Assembly: GCA_964482955.1 (NCBI GenBank)
Contig: CAYZZW010000039.1
Location: forward strand, 1-31,177
Direction of reading: 5' to 3'
From: JAPLSN01 sp964482955
GTDB lineage: Bacteria > Spirochaetota > Spirochaetia > Treponematales > UBA12059
Length of the DNA stretch: 31,177 bases
Every line of letters begins with the position of its first letter. Position 1 is the first letter of the stretch. Shown in pieces: positions 1 through 7,541 of this stretch. The notes below the pieces were generated by a model. It saw only the letters and a list, made by a program, of their open reading frames with translations. It ran no database searches and had not been told where the DNA came from. A program made the position numbers and the translations under genes.

Positions 1-162
1 GCCGGGAACTACCGTTTGCGCGGTGTGGATCGCGAGGTCCAGCGCTACAACCTTCGCCGAGCTGGTCTGGCTGAAGTCCAGCGTGTCCTTGCCGCCGTTG
101 CCGGTGACGGTATCCGTGCCGAGCGAGAGGTCGCCGTCATACAGGAACGTGTCGGCCGCCGG
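1..162 (-). other. RTX-like calcium-binding protein fragment (probable chimeric contig end)
   Basis: Read on the minus strand, in the frame complementary to plus frame 1, this stretch is open and encodes residues including DTFLYDGDLSLGTDTVTGN, then GGKDTLDFSQTSSA and LDLAIHTAQTVVPG. The alternation of Gly/Asn/Asp-rich turns (GNGGKDTLDF) with short hydrophobic strands is typical of hemolysin-type (RTX) calcium-binding repeat proteins. The fragment has neither start nor stop. The resemblance fades at about position 162, exactly where the plus strand begins to read as a BFD-type ferredoxin. No other gene here has RTX character. I infer a foreign or distant fragment joined at a contig edge; a genuine rearrangement is the alternative. 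Confidence 0.5.
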
Positions 163-324
163 CACTGCCTCGGCATCACGGACCGCGACATCGAGGACGC
201 CGTCAAGGAAGGCGCCCGCGACTGGGAGAGCCTGCAGGAGCGCACCAAGATCGGCACCGTCTGCGGCGGCTGCCGCCAGGAAGCCGAGGAACTCCTCCAC
301 GAGTACGTCCACATCTTCGGGTAA
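163..324 (+). CDS. BFD-like [2Fe-2S]-binding protein, 5' end missing
   Basis: The last 53 codons read HCLGITDRDIEDAVKEG and, further on, GTVCGGCRQEAEELL before TAA at 322-324. This is the C-terminal half of the bacterioferritin-associated-ferredoxin (BFD) fold, a small helical domain holding a [2Fe-2S] cluster with four Cys, normally a C-x-C pair before the ITDRDI helix and a C-x2-C pair (CGGC here). The CGGC pair and the second Cys of the first pair are present. The first Cys is replaced by Arg (RRHC), because the sequence switches to an unrelated fragment just upstream. The open frame runs back to position 1, but those residues are not BFD-like. The native start is therefore absent. Partner and role (iron mobilisation or a stand-alone electron carrier) cannot be told. 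Confidence 0.65.
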   Translation, partial: HCLGITDRDIEDAVKEGARDWESLQERTKIGTVCGGCRQEAEELLHEYVHIFG

Positions 325-325
325 G

Positions 326-364
326 CGGCCGGCGTGATCCGACGAAACCGGATCGGCCGATTTT
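326..364 (+). terminator. Putative intrinsic terminator after the BFD-like gene
   Basis: An inverted repeat has inner arms GATCCG (336-341) and CGGATC (349-354) and outer arms CGGCC (326-330) and GGCCG (355-359), with a five-base bulge on the left. It is followed by TTTT at 361-364. It lies directly after the stop codon at 324, as expected for a terminator. Confidence 0.5.
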
Positions 365-366
365 CC

Positions 367-395
367 TTGAGATAGTCGGCCGCCTGGTTTATCGT
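367..395 (+). promoter_or_regulatory. Putative sigma70-type promoter of the MCP gene
   Basis: TTGAGA (367-372) and TATCGT (390-395) are separated by 17 bp. The expected transcription start near 402 gives a leader of about 17 nt with GGAG at 410-413 before ATG 419. The promoter directly follows the upstream terminator, consistent with a new transcription unit. Confidence 0.45.
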
Positions 396-418
396 TGTTC
401 CGGATATCCGGAGACCAC

Positions 419-2623
419 ATGAAACGCTTGTTGACCGTCTTGTCCGCGTTGACCCTGCTCGCCTCCTGCACCGCGTTCGGCGGACGCGTCGTCATCGACG
501 CGAACGACGGATGGCTGATGACCGTCGGCGACGAGCCAGAATTCGCGGATCCCGACTTGGACGATTCCGCGTGGAAGGCGATCGCGGTCCCGTCGTACGA
601 AAAACTCGGCAAGGCCGAGGGTTACTTCTGGCTGCGCGCGCGGATCGCCGTGCCCGACGCGCTCCGCGACGGCCCGTTCTGGTTCAATACGGGCAAAGTG
701 TGGGGAGCCGCTGAAATCTACGCGGACGGGGTGCTGATCGGCCACCGCGGCGGCATGCCGCCGGATTATCTCATGAGGCCGGGGCTCACGTCCGCGGTCC
801 TGGTGCCTGCGAACCTCGTACGGGACGACGCCACGGTCCTGATCGCGCTCCGGTGCTACCTGCAGGGCGACACGACCTATTTCCCGGGATTCTCGCTCCT
901 CGACCGCGCCGGATACGCGTTCGCCCATGACCTCCAGAACGCGTTCAACGGCATGCTGTACGTGATACTCGCGGCGATCTGCCTGTTCCTCGGCATTTAC
1001 TCCGTCGCCCAGTTCGCGGCGAACCCGCGCGACCGTTCCTTCCTGTTCTTCTCCCTTTCGCTCATCTTCATGTCGCTCTACTTCTATGACCTGGGCGCGG
1101 AACGTTTCGTCCCGAGCGGACTCGTGTTCCGCGCGACCGCCCGGGCCGCGCTCACCGCGTCCATCGGCTGCCTCATCCTGTTCTTCATGCGCTTCTTCAC
1201 CGTGTGCGACCGCCGGCCCCTTCGGATCGGAATCGCCGTCCACATGGCGGTCATGGCGGTCGCCTTCCTCGCGAATTCGCGGAGCGAATCGAGGCTCGAC
1301 GCCGTATTCAACGTCGGGTTGATACCCATCTTCGCGGGGATCATATTCGGCGTGATCATCGTCGTCGTCGCCGCGCGCAAGGGCAACCCGGACGCGCTGC
1401 CGGTCGTCGTCGGGCTGCTCCTCGGCATCGGATTCGGCATCCACGACATCGTCTACCAGATCAACAAGGTCACGCCGTTCGCGTGGCTGCAGGGCCTGAC
1501 CTTCTTCGCGATCAACATGTCGGTCTTCGTGTCCATGTCGTGGCGGACGGTCCGCTTCCAGCGGGACCTGGCCCGCAACACCGCCGAAGTCCTGTCCCAG
1601 CGCGACCGGCTTACCGGACTGTTCGCCGAGATCAGCCGGCAGGTCTCCGAAACGCGGGGCGTCGCGGAACGTCTCGAGACCGCGGTCGTCGGCGTCTCGG
1701 ACGCGGCGGAGCGTTCGGCCGATTCGGGCACGGCCATCGTGACGACCGTCGAGCGCCAGACCGACGCCCTCTCGGGCGCCCGCGGGGCGGTCGACGGTCT
1801 GCTCGGCTCGATCGAAAAGGTCGACGCGGAGCTCGAGACCGAAAGCGCGAAGCTCCGGGACGGCATGGGACGGATCGCGGAACTGCTGGGCGGCGTCGAA
1901 CTCGTGGTCCGGAAGATCGAGGACACGGCGGCCCTGTCCGAGTCGCTCCGGGAAGTCGGCGAGCGGGGCGAACGGGAGATCGCGCAGCTGCGATCCGCGA
2001 TCGACAAGGTCGGAACGAGCTCGACGGAGATCCGCGAAATCGTCGAGGTGGTGAACGACCTCGCGGAGCGCACGAACATGCTCGCCATGAACGCCTCCAT
2101 AGAAGCCGCCCACGCCGGGCAGTTCGGGAAGGGCTTCACGATCATCGCGCAGGAGATCAAGAAACTCGCCCAGGCTTCGGCCGGGAGGGCCGCGATGATC
2201 GTCGAGATCATGACCTCGGTCGACGGCATCGTCGAGGAAGTGGCGAAAGCCGCCTCGCGCGCCTCGGAAGCCCTGTCGAGCATGATAACGCGTACCGCCG
2301 ACGCCGCGGAGACCATCCGGAGGATAGCGCGCGACGCGGAGGACACCAAGCGGCAGGGCGCCACCGCCCAGGACGCGTTGAACGACATCGGCGAATCGTC
2401 GAACAGGGTCAAGGGAGAATCGGCGCGCCAAGGCGACTATTCGGCCCAGGTGCGGCTCGCCATGGCGACGCTCCTCGACAGCACGAAAGACGTCAAGGAA
2501 TCGTCCTCGGACATCATGCGGCGGGACCGCGAACTCGTCGGGCAGGCGACAGCCCTCCGCGAGCTCGCCGGTTCGAGCCGGTCGATCGCCGAGGCCCTGT
2601 CGGCCCTCATGAAGCGGGAATGA
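419..2623 (+). CDS. Methyl-accepting chemotaxis protein with lipoprotein, jelly-roll and 7TM sensor region
   Basis: A 734-aa chemoreceptor-like protein. The N-terminus (MKRLLTVLSALTLLASC) is a lipoprotein signal with Cys17 as the likely lipidated residue. Residues about 25-170 resemble the jelly-roll sugar-binding fold seen in GH2 enzymes (SAWKAIAVPSYEK, GYFWLRARIAVP, AEIYADGVLIG). Residues about 180-380 hold some seven hydrophobic segments resembling 7TMR-DISM. A coiled-coil region follows, and at about 538-590 the conserved MCP signalling tip (ERTNMLAMNASIEAAHAG, then GKGFTIIAQEIKKLAQ) that contacts CheA/CheW. No HAMP domain is evident. The start was chosen at ATG 419 because GGAG lies at 410-413 and it gives a clean signal peptide; an upstream TTG at 395 lacks this support. 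The stop overlaps the next gene's ATG. The ligand is unknown, perhaps a carbohydrate. Confidence 0.88.
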   Translation: MKRLLTVLSALTLLASCTAFGGRVVIDANDGWLMTVGDEPEFADPDLDDSAWKAIAVPSYEKLGKAEGYFWLRARIAVPDALRDGPFWFNTGKVWGAAEIYADGVLIGHRGGMPPDYLMRPGLTSAVLVPANLVRDDATVLIALRCYLQGDTTYFPGFSLLDRAGYAFAHDLQNAFNGMLYVILAAICLFLGIYSVAQFAANPRDRSFLFFSLSLIFMSLYFYDLGAERFVPSGLVFRATARAALTASIGCLILFFMRFFTVCDRRPLRIGIAVHMAVMAVAFLANSRSESRLDAVFNVGLIPIFAGIIFGVIIVVVAARKGNPDALPVVVGLLLGIGFGIHDIVYQINKVTPFAWLQGLTFFAINMSVFVSMSWRTVRFQRDLARNTAEVLSQRDRLTGLFAEISRQVSETRGVAERLETAVVGVSDAAERSADSGTAIVTTVERQTDALSGARGAVDGLLGSIEKVDAELETESAKLRDGMGRIAELLGGVELVVRKIEDTAALSESLREVGERGEREIAQLRSAIDKVGTSSTEIREIVEVVNDLAERTNMLAMNASIEAAHAGQFGKGFTIIAQEIKKLAQASAGRAAMIVEIMTSVDGIVEEVAKAASRASEALSSMITRTADAAETIRRIARDAEDTKRQGATAQDALNDIGESSNRVKGESARQGDYSAQVRLAMATLLDSTKDVKESSSDIMRRDRELVGQATALRELAGSSRSIAEALSALMKRE

Positions 2624-3429
2624 ACGCCCGCGTCCGCGAGCTCAAGGAAGCCGTACTCGCGTATTACCGCGAGACTCCGCGCGACTTCCCGTGGCGGCGC
2701 ACGCGCGATCCCTGGGCCATCCTCGTGTCCGAGGTGATGCTCCAGCAGACGCAGACCGCCCGCGTCGCGCCCAAGTACGAAGCCTGGATGGAAGCCTTTC
2801 CCGATCCCGGCGCCCTCGCGTCGGCGAAGCCCGAGCGCGTGATCTCGCTGTGGAGCGGACTCGGTTACAACCGCCGCGCCCTGGCCCTGCGAGACGCCGC
2901 GCGCATCATCGTCGAACGCCACGGCGGGACCGTGCCCCGCGACGAACGCGCGCTCGACGACCTGCCGGGCATCGGGATCTACACCGCGCGCGCGGTGCTG
3001 GCCTTCGCGTTCGGCGAGAACGTCGCTTTCATCGAGACGAACATCCGCGCCGTCTTCATCCATTTCTGCTTCGCCGACCGGGAATCGGTCTCCGACAAGG
3101 AAATCATGGTCCTCGCGGAAGAAGCCGCGAAAGGCGAAGACCCGCGCGAATGGAATTACGCCCTCATGGATTACGGCGCGGCCTTGAAGCGAGTGGCCCC
3201 GAATCCGAACCGAAAGAGTTCCGGTTACGCGAGGCAGTCGAAATTCGAGGGATCCGTGCGGCAGGTGCGCGGCGCCATCGTACGGAAGCTGTCCGAAGGC
3301 CCGGCGGACGCGGAAGCCCTGTACGCTGCTTCCGGAGCCGAGCGCGAGCGCTTCGACGCTGCCCTCGGCGGTCTCGCGGCGGAGCGCGTGGTCGTCGTGA
3401 GCGACGGGAAAATCAGCTTGCGGGACTGA
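2620..3429 (+). CDS. mutY: MutY-like adenine DNA glycosylase lacking the iron-sulfur cluster
   Basis: A 269-aa HhH-GPD DNA glycosylase. MutY removes adenine mispaired with 8-oxoguanine. The MutY-type catalytic helix is present (VSEVMLQQTQTARV, Glu38), as is the helix-hairpin-helix DNA-binding motif LDDLPGIGIYTA (about 112-123). Two departures stand out. The usual catalytic DGN is ETN at 139-141 (AFIETNIRAV), and the four-cysteine [4Fe-4S] loop after MDYGA (183-187) is absent; the only Cys in the protein is Cys150. The C-terminal Nudix-like 8-oxoG-reading domain is also missing, replaced by about 60 residues that look like a small winged-helix. ATG 2620 overlaps the MCP stop (ATGA), so translation is probably coupled. 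The 3' end overlaps the convergent carboxypeptidase gene by 17 bp. Substrate preference may differ from true MutY. Confidence 0.82.
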   Translation: MNARVRELKEAVLAYYRETPRDFPWRRTRDPWAILVSEVMLQQTQTARVAPKYEAWMEAFPDPGALASAKPERVISLWSGLGYNRRALALRDAARIIVERHGGTVPRDERALDDLPGIGIYTARAVLAFAFGENVAFIETNIRAVFIHFCFADRESVSDKEIMVLAEEAAKGEDPREWNYALMDYGAALKRVAPNPNRKSSGYARQSKFEGSVRQVRGAIVRKLSEGPADAEALYAASGAERERFDAALGGLAAERVVVVSDGKISLRD

Positions 3430-4639
3430 AGATCCGCACGAAGAACAGCGCGATGGAATGGAACACGCGGACCACGAGCGGGGCTTTCGGCACGTCCGCG
3501 GGAGCGACGAGCGGTATGCGCCTGACGATCTCGCCGTCGGCGACGATGACCGCGCTCCCGAGTACGTCGCCCTTCGACAAGGGCCCCACCACGTAGCGCG
3601 GAAGTTCGTAACGGACGCTCACGCCGCTTTCGAGCCCGCGTTTCACCGTGGCCGAGATCTCGCGTTCGGGAACCGGGACCACAGTTCCGGCCGCGCTCAT
3701 CCACAGGGGCAGCCGCGGCGGTTCGGGACATTCGGGCCGCACCGTCGCGTAACCCGCGAAGCCCCAATCGAGCAGCGTGCGCGCGTCGCGGATCCGGTTC
3801 GCGGCGCCGTCCAGGGAATCGCGTCCCCACCCGCCGAGCGTGACGACGATGAGGCGCGTGCCGTCGCGCCGTGCGGTCACGGCGAAGTTGTAGCCCGACT
3901 GGTCGATGTAGCCGGTCTTGAGCCCGTCGCAGCCGGGATACTCCTCGACGAGCGCGTTGCGCGACATCAGGTAGGATTTGCCCGCCGGAATCCGCGCGCC
4001 CGGCGGGTAGTTGTCGCGTCTCGGGAATTCGAAACGTTTCAGGGAATGCAGTTCGGTCAGGGCTTCCGGATGGCGGGTCAGGTAGGCGCGCGAAAAGAGC
4101 GCCAGCTCGCGGGCGGTCACGAGATTCCGCTCGGAGAGGCCCGAAGGCTCGACGAAGGTCATCTTATCGAGGCCGAGCGACTTCACCGCGGCGTTCATGC
4201 GCGCGGCGAAGGCGTCCTGCGAGCCGGCCACGGCCCGCGAGAGGACCAGCGCCGCGTCGTTCCCCGACGCGACGGCGAGGCCGCGCATGAGGTCGAACAC
4301 GGTCACGCGCATGCCGGGCCGCAGGTACATGAGCGACGAGCGGTACGGCAGGTTCGGCTCGCATTCGGACGGCAGCGGCACGACGACCGTGTCCTTGGAG
4401 ATCTCGCCGGCCGCGATGGCCTCGTACGCGACGTACAGCGTGACGAGCTTCACGACGCTCGCCGGCGGGATGACGGCGTCCGGATTCTTCGCGAAGAGGA
4501 TGCGGCCGTCGTCGAACGAGAGGACGACGGCGCTCTTCGCGTTGATCGCGGACGGCGACAGCGCGGGCGCGGCCGCGACGGCGGAGAGCGAGGCGGCGAG
4601 CGCGAAGATCGCCGCGAGGAAGAGTCGGTAGCGATTCAT
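3413..4639 (-). CDS. dacA: D-alanyl-D-alanine carboxypeptidase (PBP5/DacA family)
   Basis: A 408-aa exported penicillin-binding protein of the S11 family, which trims the terminal D-Ala from peptidoglycan pentapeptides. A signal peptide covers about residues 1-24. All three active-site motifs are visible: SVVK (61-64, nucleophile Ser61), SGN (125-127) and KTG (241-243, in DGLKTGYIDQSGYN). A beta-rich C-terminal domain (about 295-385) precedes a hydrophobic/amphipathic tail (VVRVFHSIALFFVRIF) that would anchor the protein to the outer face of the inner membrane, as in PBP5. ATG 4639 gives the signal peptide; the ribosome binding site is weak. It lies 20 bp downstream of asnS on the same strand and is probably co-transcribed. 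Confidence 0.92.
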   Translation of the reverse strand: MNRYRLFLAAIFALAASLSAVAAAPALSPSAINAKSAVVLSFDDGRILFAKNPDAVIPPASVVKLVTLYVAYEAIAAGEISKDTVVVPLPSECEPNLPYRSSLMYLRPGMRVTVFDLMRGLAVASGNDAALVLSRAVAGSQDAFAARMNAAVKSLGLDKMTFVEPSGLSERNLVTARELALFSRAYLTRHPEALTELHSLKRFEFPRRDNYPPGARIPAGKSYLMSRNALVEEYPGCDGLKTGYIDQSGYNFAVTARRDGTRLIVVTLGGWGRDSLDGAANRIRDARTLLDWGFAGYATVRPECPEPPRLPLWMSAAGTVVPVPEREISATVKRGLESGVSVRYELPRYVVGPLSKGDVLGSAVIVADGEIVRRIPLVAPADVPKAPLVVRVFHSIALFFVRIFSPAS

Positions 4640-4659
4640 CGTCGGTCCGGATGATTCCG

Positions 4660-6045
4660 TCAGAACTCCGCCTGCTTCACCGCGCGCGGGAAGGGGATCA
4701 CGTCGCGGATGTTCTCGATGCCGGTCACGTAGCGCATGAGCCGCTCGAAGCCGAGCCCGAAGCCCGCGTGCGGCGCCGTCCCGAAGCGGCGGAGGTCGAG
4801 ATACCACCAGTACGACTTCTCGTCGAGTCCGAGCTCGCGGATGCGCGAAAGGAGCAGGTCGTGGCGGAACTCGCGCTCGGACCCGCCGATGATCTCGCCG
4901 ATGCGCGGGACGAGCACGTCCATGGCGCGCACCGTCTTCCCGTCGTCGTTCTGCCGCATGTAGAAGGCCTTGATCTCCTTCGGGTAGTCGGTGACGATCA
5001 CCGGCCCCTTCACGACGGTCTCGGTCAGGAAGCGCTCGTGCTCGGTTTGGAGGTCGCAGCCCCAGTACGGCTTGAACTCGAAGTCGTCCTTGCGCTTTTC
5101 GAGCTCCGCGACGGCGTCCGTGTAGGTCATGTGCGCGAAGCGGGAACCGCGCACCGCCTCGAGCATGGCGACGAGCCCGGGCTGGACGCGCTTGTCGAAG
5201 AAGGCCACGTCCTCCGAGCACTTGTCGAGCGCCCAGCCGAGCAGGTGCTTGATGAAGTCCTCGGCGAGCGCCATGTTGTCGGGCAGCTCGGCGAAGGCGA
5301 CTTCCGGCTCGATCATCCAGAACTCGGCCAGGTGACGCGTCGTGTTCGAGTTTTCCGCGCGGAAGGTGGGGGCGAAGGTGTACACCTTTCCGAGCGCCAT
5401 CGCGTAGGTTTCGAGGTTGAGCTGGCCGGACACGGAGAGGAAGGATTTCTTGCCGAAGAAATCCTTCGCGTAGTCCACGGGCTTCCCGCCCTTGGCGATC
5501 GCGTCGAGGTCGAGCGTCGTCACCTGGAACATCTCGCCGGCGCCCTCGCAGTCGCTCGCGGTGATGATGGGCGCGTGCACGTAGTCGAAGCCGCGCTCGT
5601 GGAAGAAGGTGTGGACGGCGTACGCCATCTCGCTCCGCATGCGCGCCACCGCGCCGATCGTGTTCGTGCGCGGCCTCAGGTGGGCGATCTCGCGGAGGAA
5701 CTCGAGGGAGTGCGCTTTTTTCTGGAGCGGGTAGCTTTCGACCGGGGCTTCGCCGATGAGCTCGAGCGCCGCGGCGCGGAGCTCGACGGGCTGGCCCGCC
5801 GCCGGCGACTCGACGAGTGTGCCGCGGGCGGCCACCGCCGCGCCGGTCGTGGCCTTGTCGATCGCGTCCTTGCAGCGCGCGGCGGTCTCCGGATCGAAGA
5901 CGCACTGGAGGTTCGCCATGCAGGAACCGTCGTTCAGCTCGAGGAAGACGGCGGTCTTCGTCTCGCGCTTCGTGCGGACCCACGCCTTGACGACGACCTC
6001 GCCGCCGCCTGAGCGCGTTCCGAGCAGTTCCTTGACAGTCACCAT
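4660..6045 (-). CDS. asnS: Asparaginyl-tRNA synthetase
   Basis: A 461-aa cytosolic class IIb aminoacyl-tRNA synthetase that charges tRNA-Asn with asparagine. The N-terminal OB-fold anticodon-binding domain spans about residues 15-105 (VVVKAWVRTKRETKTAVFLELND). The catalytic domain follows, with motif 2 in TFRAENSNTTRHLAEFWMIE and motif 3 in GFGLGFERLMRYVTG, ending with the AsnRS-typical DVIPFPR. Length matches bacterial AsnRS. ATG 6045 was chosen because a GAGGAG site lies about 7-12 bases upstream and the protein starts directly with the OB domain; in-frame upstream codons add only unconserved residues. With its own AsnRS the cell need not depend on Asp-tRNA(Asn) amidation. First gene of the operon with the carboxypeptidase. 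Confidence 0.95.
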   Translation of the reverse strand: MVTVKELLGTRSGGGEVVVKAWVRTKRETKTAVFLELNDGSCMANLQCVFDPETAARCKDAIDKATTGAAVAARGTLVESPAAGQPVELRAAALELIGEAPVESYPLQKKAHSLEFLREIAHLRPRTNTIGAVARMRSEMAYAVHTFFHERGFDYVHAPIITASDCEGAGEMFQVTTLDLDAIAKGGKPVDYAKDFFGKKSFLSVSGQLNLETYAMALGKVYTFAPTFRAENSNTTRHLAEFWMIEPEVAFAELPDNMALAEDFIKHLLGWALDKCSEDVAFFDKRVQPGLVAMLEAVRGSRFAHMTYTDAVAELEKRKDDFEFKPYWGCDLQTEHERFLTETVVKGPVIVTDYPKEIKAFYMRQNDDGKTVRAMDVLVPRIGEIIGGSEREFRHDLLLSRIRELGLDEKSYWWYLDLRRFGTAPHAGFGLGFERLMRYVTGIENIRDVIPFPRAVKQAEF

Positions 6046-6134
6046 GGGAGGGCTCCTCTTCGTCCGGATCGGGAAGCCGCTCAAGGCTTCCTCCGCCGCG
6101 TTTCCACGCCAATAAACGCGCGTCGCGGCCCGCC

Positions 6135-6150
6135 AAAGTGATACCACTTT
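6135..6150. promoter_or_regulatory. 16-bp inverted repeat between asnS and the TM2 gene
   Basis: AAAGTG (6135-6140) and CACTTT (6145-6150) form perfect arms around ATAC. The element sits in the 209-bp region between the divergent starts of asnS (6045) and the TM2 gene (6255) and is more AT-rich than its surroundings. It could be an operator or part of a minus-strand promoter. There is no T-run at the proper distance for a terminator. Confidence 0.3.
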
Positions 6151-6254
6151 TCCGAACCCCTCGTCAAAGGGCTGGAGAATCGGGCCGCGTTCGTGGTAAC
6201 TTTCCGTCTGATGGGCGAAGCGATCGCGGACGCGGCGCGAGCTCCGGAGGCTTC

Positions 6255-6743
6255 ATGAAATACAACGTCGGCTTGGCGTACCTGCTCTGGCTCCTCGGCG
6301 GTTGCGGCATACTCGGACTGCACCGTTTCTACCTCGGCAAGACCGGCACGGGCGTCCTGTGGCTGTGTTCGGGCGGTCTGTGCGGCTTCGGCGCGTTCGT
6401 CGATCTCATCACGCTCCGGAAGCAGGTCGACGACGCGAATCTCAAGGAAAACGTCCGCCTGATGGCCGAATCGGGAATCAGGGCGATCCCCGGCGCCCCG
6501 ACCGCCGCGCCCAAGCCGGAAAGCGTCGAAAAGGCGATACTCCGCGTGGCGCGGAAGAACCGCGGTCTCGTGAGTCCCGGTGAAGTCGCGCTCGAGAGCG
6601 ATTTCACGATCGACGAAGCCCGGAAAGCCCTCGAGGCGATGGCGACGAAAGGCCTCGCCGAAATGCGGATCCGGCAATCGGGCCTCATCGTCTTCGTGTT
6701 CCCGGAATTCGCCGACACGTCCGCGGATCCCATATTGGAATGA
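6255..6743 (+). CDS. TM2-domain membrane protein with C-terminal helical/winged-helix-like region
   Basis: A 162-aa inner-membrane protein. Residues about 1-60 form a TM2 domain: a first hydrophobic helix (AYLLWLLGGCGILGLHRFYL) ending in the diagnostic G-x-HRFYLG motif, then a second helix (GVLWLCSGGLCGFGAFVDLI) and a cytosolic Asp-bearing turn. Residues about 90-155 (SVEKAILRVARKNRGLVSPGEVA and onward) look like a small helical or winged-helix domain with two helices and a beta wing. ATG 6255 is preceded by GGAGG (6246-6250). TM2 proteins have no firmly established bacterial function. The soluble domain suggests a membrane-tethered sensor or DNA/protein-binding module, which is inference. 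Confidence 0.8.
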   Translation: MKYNVGLAYLLWLLGGCGILGLHRFYLGKTGTGVLWLCSGGLCGFGAFVDLITLRKQVDDANLKENVRLMAESGIRAIPGAPTAAPKPESVEKAILRVARKNRGLVSPGEVALESDFTIDEARKALEAMATKGLAEMRIRQSGLIVFVFPEFADTSADPILE

Positions 6744-6861
6744 ACGCTTCGGGCGCTTCGCGCGAGCGTCGCCCGGGGTCGGGCGGAAGGGGCGGAAGAG
6801 CGGGGCGCGAACCGTGCGCGGCCCGGGTGCTGCGTCGTATCCATGAGCGGAGGTACCCGAT

Positions 6862-7101
6862 ATGAAAGACGACCTGGAGATCAAATTCGAGATCGCGAAA
6901 GCCCTTGGCGTCCTCGGCGAAAGCGCCCGCGGCTGGAAGACCGAGCTCAACCTCGTGTCGTGGAACGAACGCGAGCCCAAGCTGGACATCCGTTCCTGGG
7001 ATCCCGAACACAAGCGCATGGGGAAGGGCATCACCCTCACGAAGGACGAGGGCAAGGCCCTCCGCGACGCGCTCGACGCCTATCTGCGGGACGGCGCGTG
7101 A
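6862..7101 (+). CDS. YdbC/PC4-like single-stranded nucleic-acid-binding protein
   Basis: A 79-aa protein with the pattern of the PC4/YdbC family: FEIAKALGVLGES, GWKTELNLVSWNEREPKLDI, then RSWDPEHKRMGKGITL. These small beta-sheet-plus-helix proteins dimerise and bind single-stranded DNA. The highly conserved W-N-x-R-E-P-K-x-D-I-R-x-W-D-P run is intact. ATG 6862 follows GGAGG (6849-6853). The stop overlaps the GTG start of the Nudix gene (GTGA), so the two are probably translationally coupled. A role in transcription or repair of single-stranded DNA is inferred from the family only. Confidence 0.85.
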   Translation: MKDDLEIKFEIAKALGVLGESARGWKTELNLVSWNEREPKLDIRSWDPEHKRMGKGITLTKDEGKALRDALDAYLRDGA

Positions 7102-7541
7102 ACGGACCGGGCGACGCCGACGGCTCGGCCGTGACGACCGTCGTGGCCGCGCTCGTCGAACGCGACGGGAAACTGCTCCTCGCGAGGCGCGCCCCCGGGG
7201 AGCGCGACGCCGGTTCGTGGGAACTCCCGGGCGGCAAGCTGGAACCGGGCGAGGACGAACGCGCGTGCCTCGCGCGCGAACTCCGCGAGGAATTCGGCGT
7301 GGCCGCGGAGGTCGGCGAACGGCCGTTTTCGATCGGCGGAGCGGAGCATCGTGGCCGTCGCTGGCGTTTCGTTGTGTACCGCGCGGGCCTGGACGTCGAC
7401 GCCATCGAACTGCGCGTGCACGACAGGATCGTCTTCGCGGACGAAGGCGATTTCGCCTCGCTCGACCTGGCCCCGCTCGATGGGCCGGCTCTCGAAGCCT
7501 GGGTCCGAGCGAGGGCTCAGTCGACCTCGAACAGGACGTAG
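7098..7541 (+). CDS. MutT-like Nudix hydrolase
   Basis: A 147-aa Nudix hydrolase. The full signature G-x5-E-x7-REU-x-EE-x-G-U is present in GGKLEPGEDERACLARELR followed by EEFGV. The N-terminal strand VVAALVERDGKLLLARRAPG and the WELPGGKLE run are typical of MutT/8-oxo-dGTP- or CTP-type pyrophosphohydrolases, so it may sanitise oxidised nucleotides. The exact substrate is not readable from sequence. GTG 7098 is preferred because it overlaps the upstream stop. An in-frame GTG at 7131 is the alternative and would remove an unconserved leader. The 3' end overlaps the convergent caspase-like gene by 25 bp. Confidence 0.87.
   Translation: MNGPGDADGSAVTTVVAALVERDGKLLLARRAPGERDAGSWELPGGKLEPGEDERACLARELREEFGVAAEVGERPFSIGGAEHRGRRWRFVVYRAGLDVDAIELRVHDRIVFADEGDFASLDLAPLDGPALEAWVRARAQSTSNRT

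Noticed and set aside
389..2431. A 680-codon open frame on the minus strand across the MCP gene.
   Set aside because: It is antisense to a clear MCP domain. Its product is a monotone Arg/Asp/Glu/Gly-rich sequence typical of complementary frames in GC-rich DNA.
4651..6012. A 453-codon plus-strand frame opposite asnS.
   Set aside because: It is antisense to a fully conserved synthetase, with a low-complexity Glu/Val/Arg/Leu product.
3413..6136. One long open minus frame that seems to fuse the carboxypeptidase to sequence lying over asnS.
   Set aside because: The upstream part is an Arg-rich shadow of asnS in another frame. The signal peptide at ATG 4639 marks the real start.
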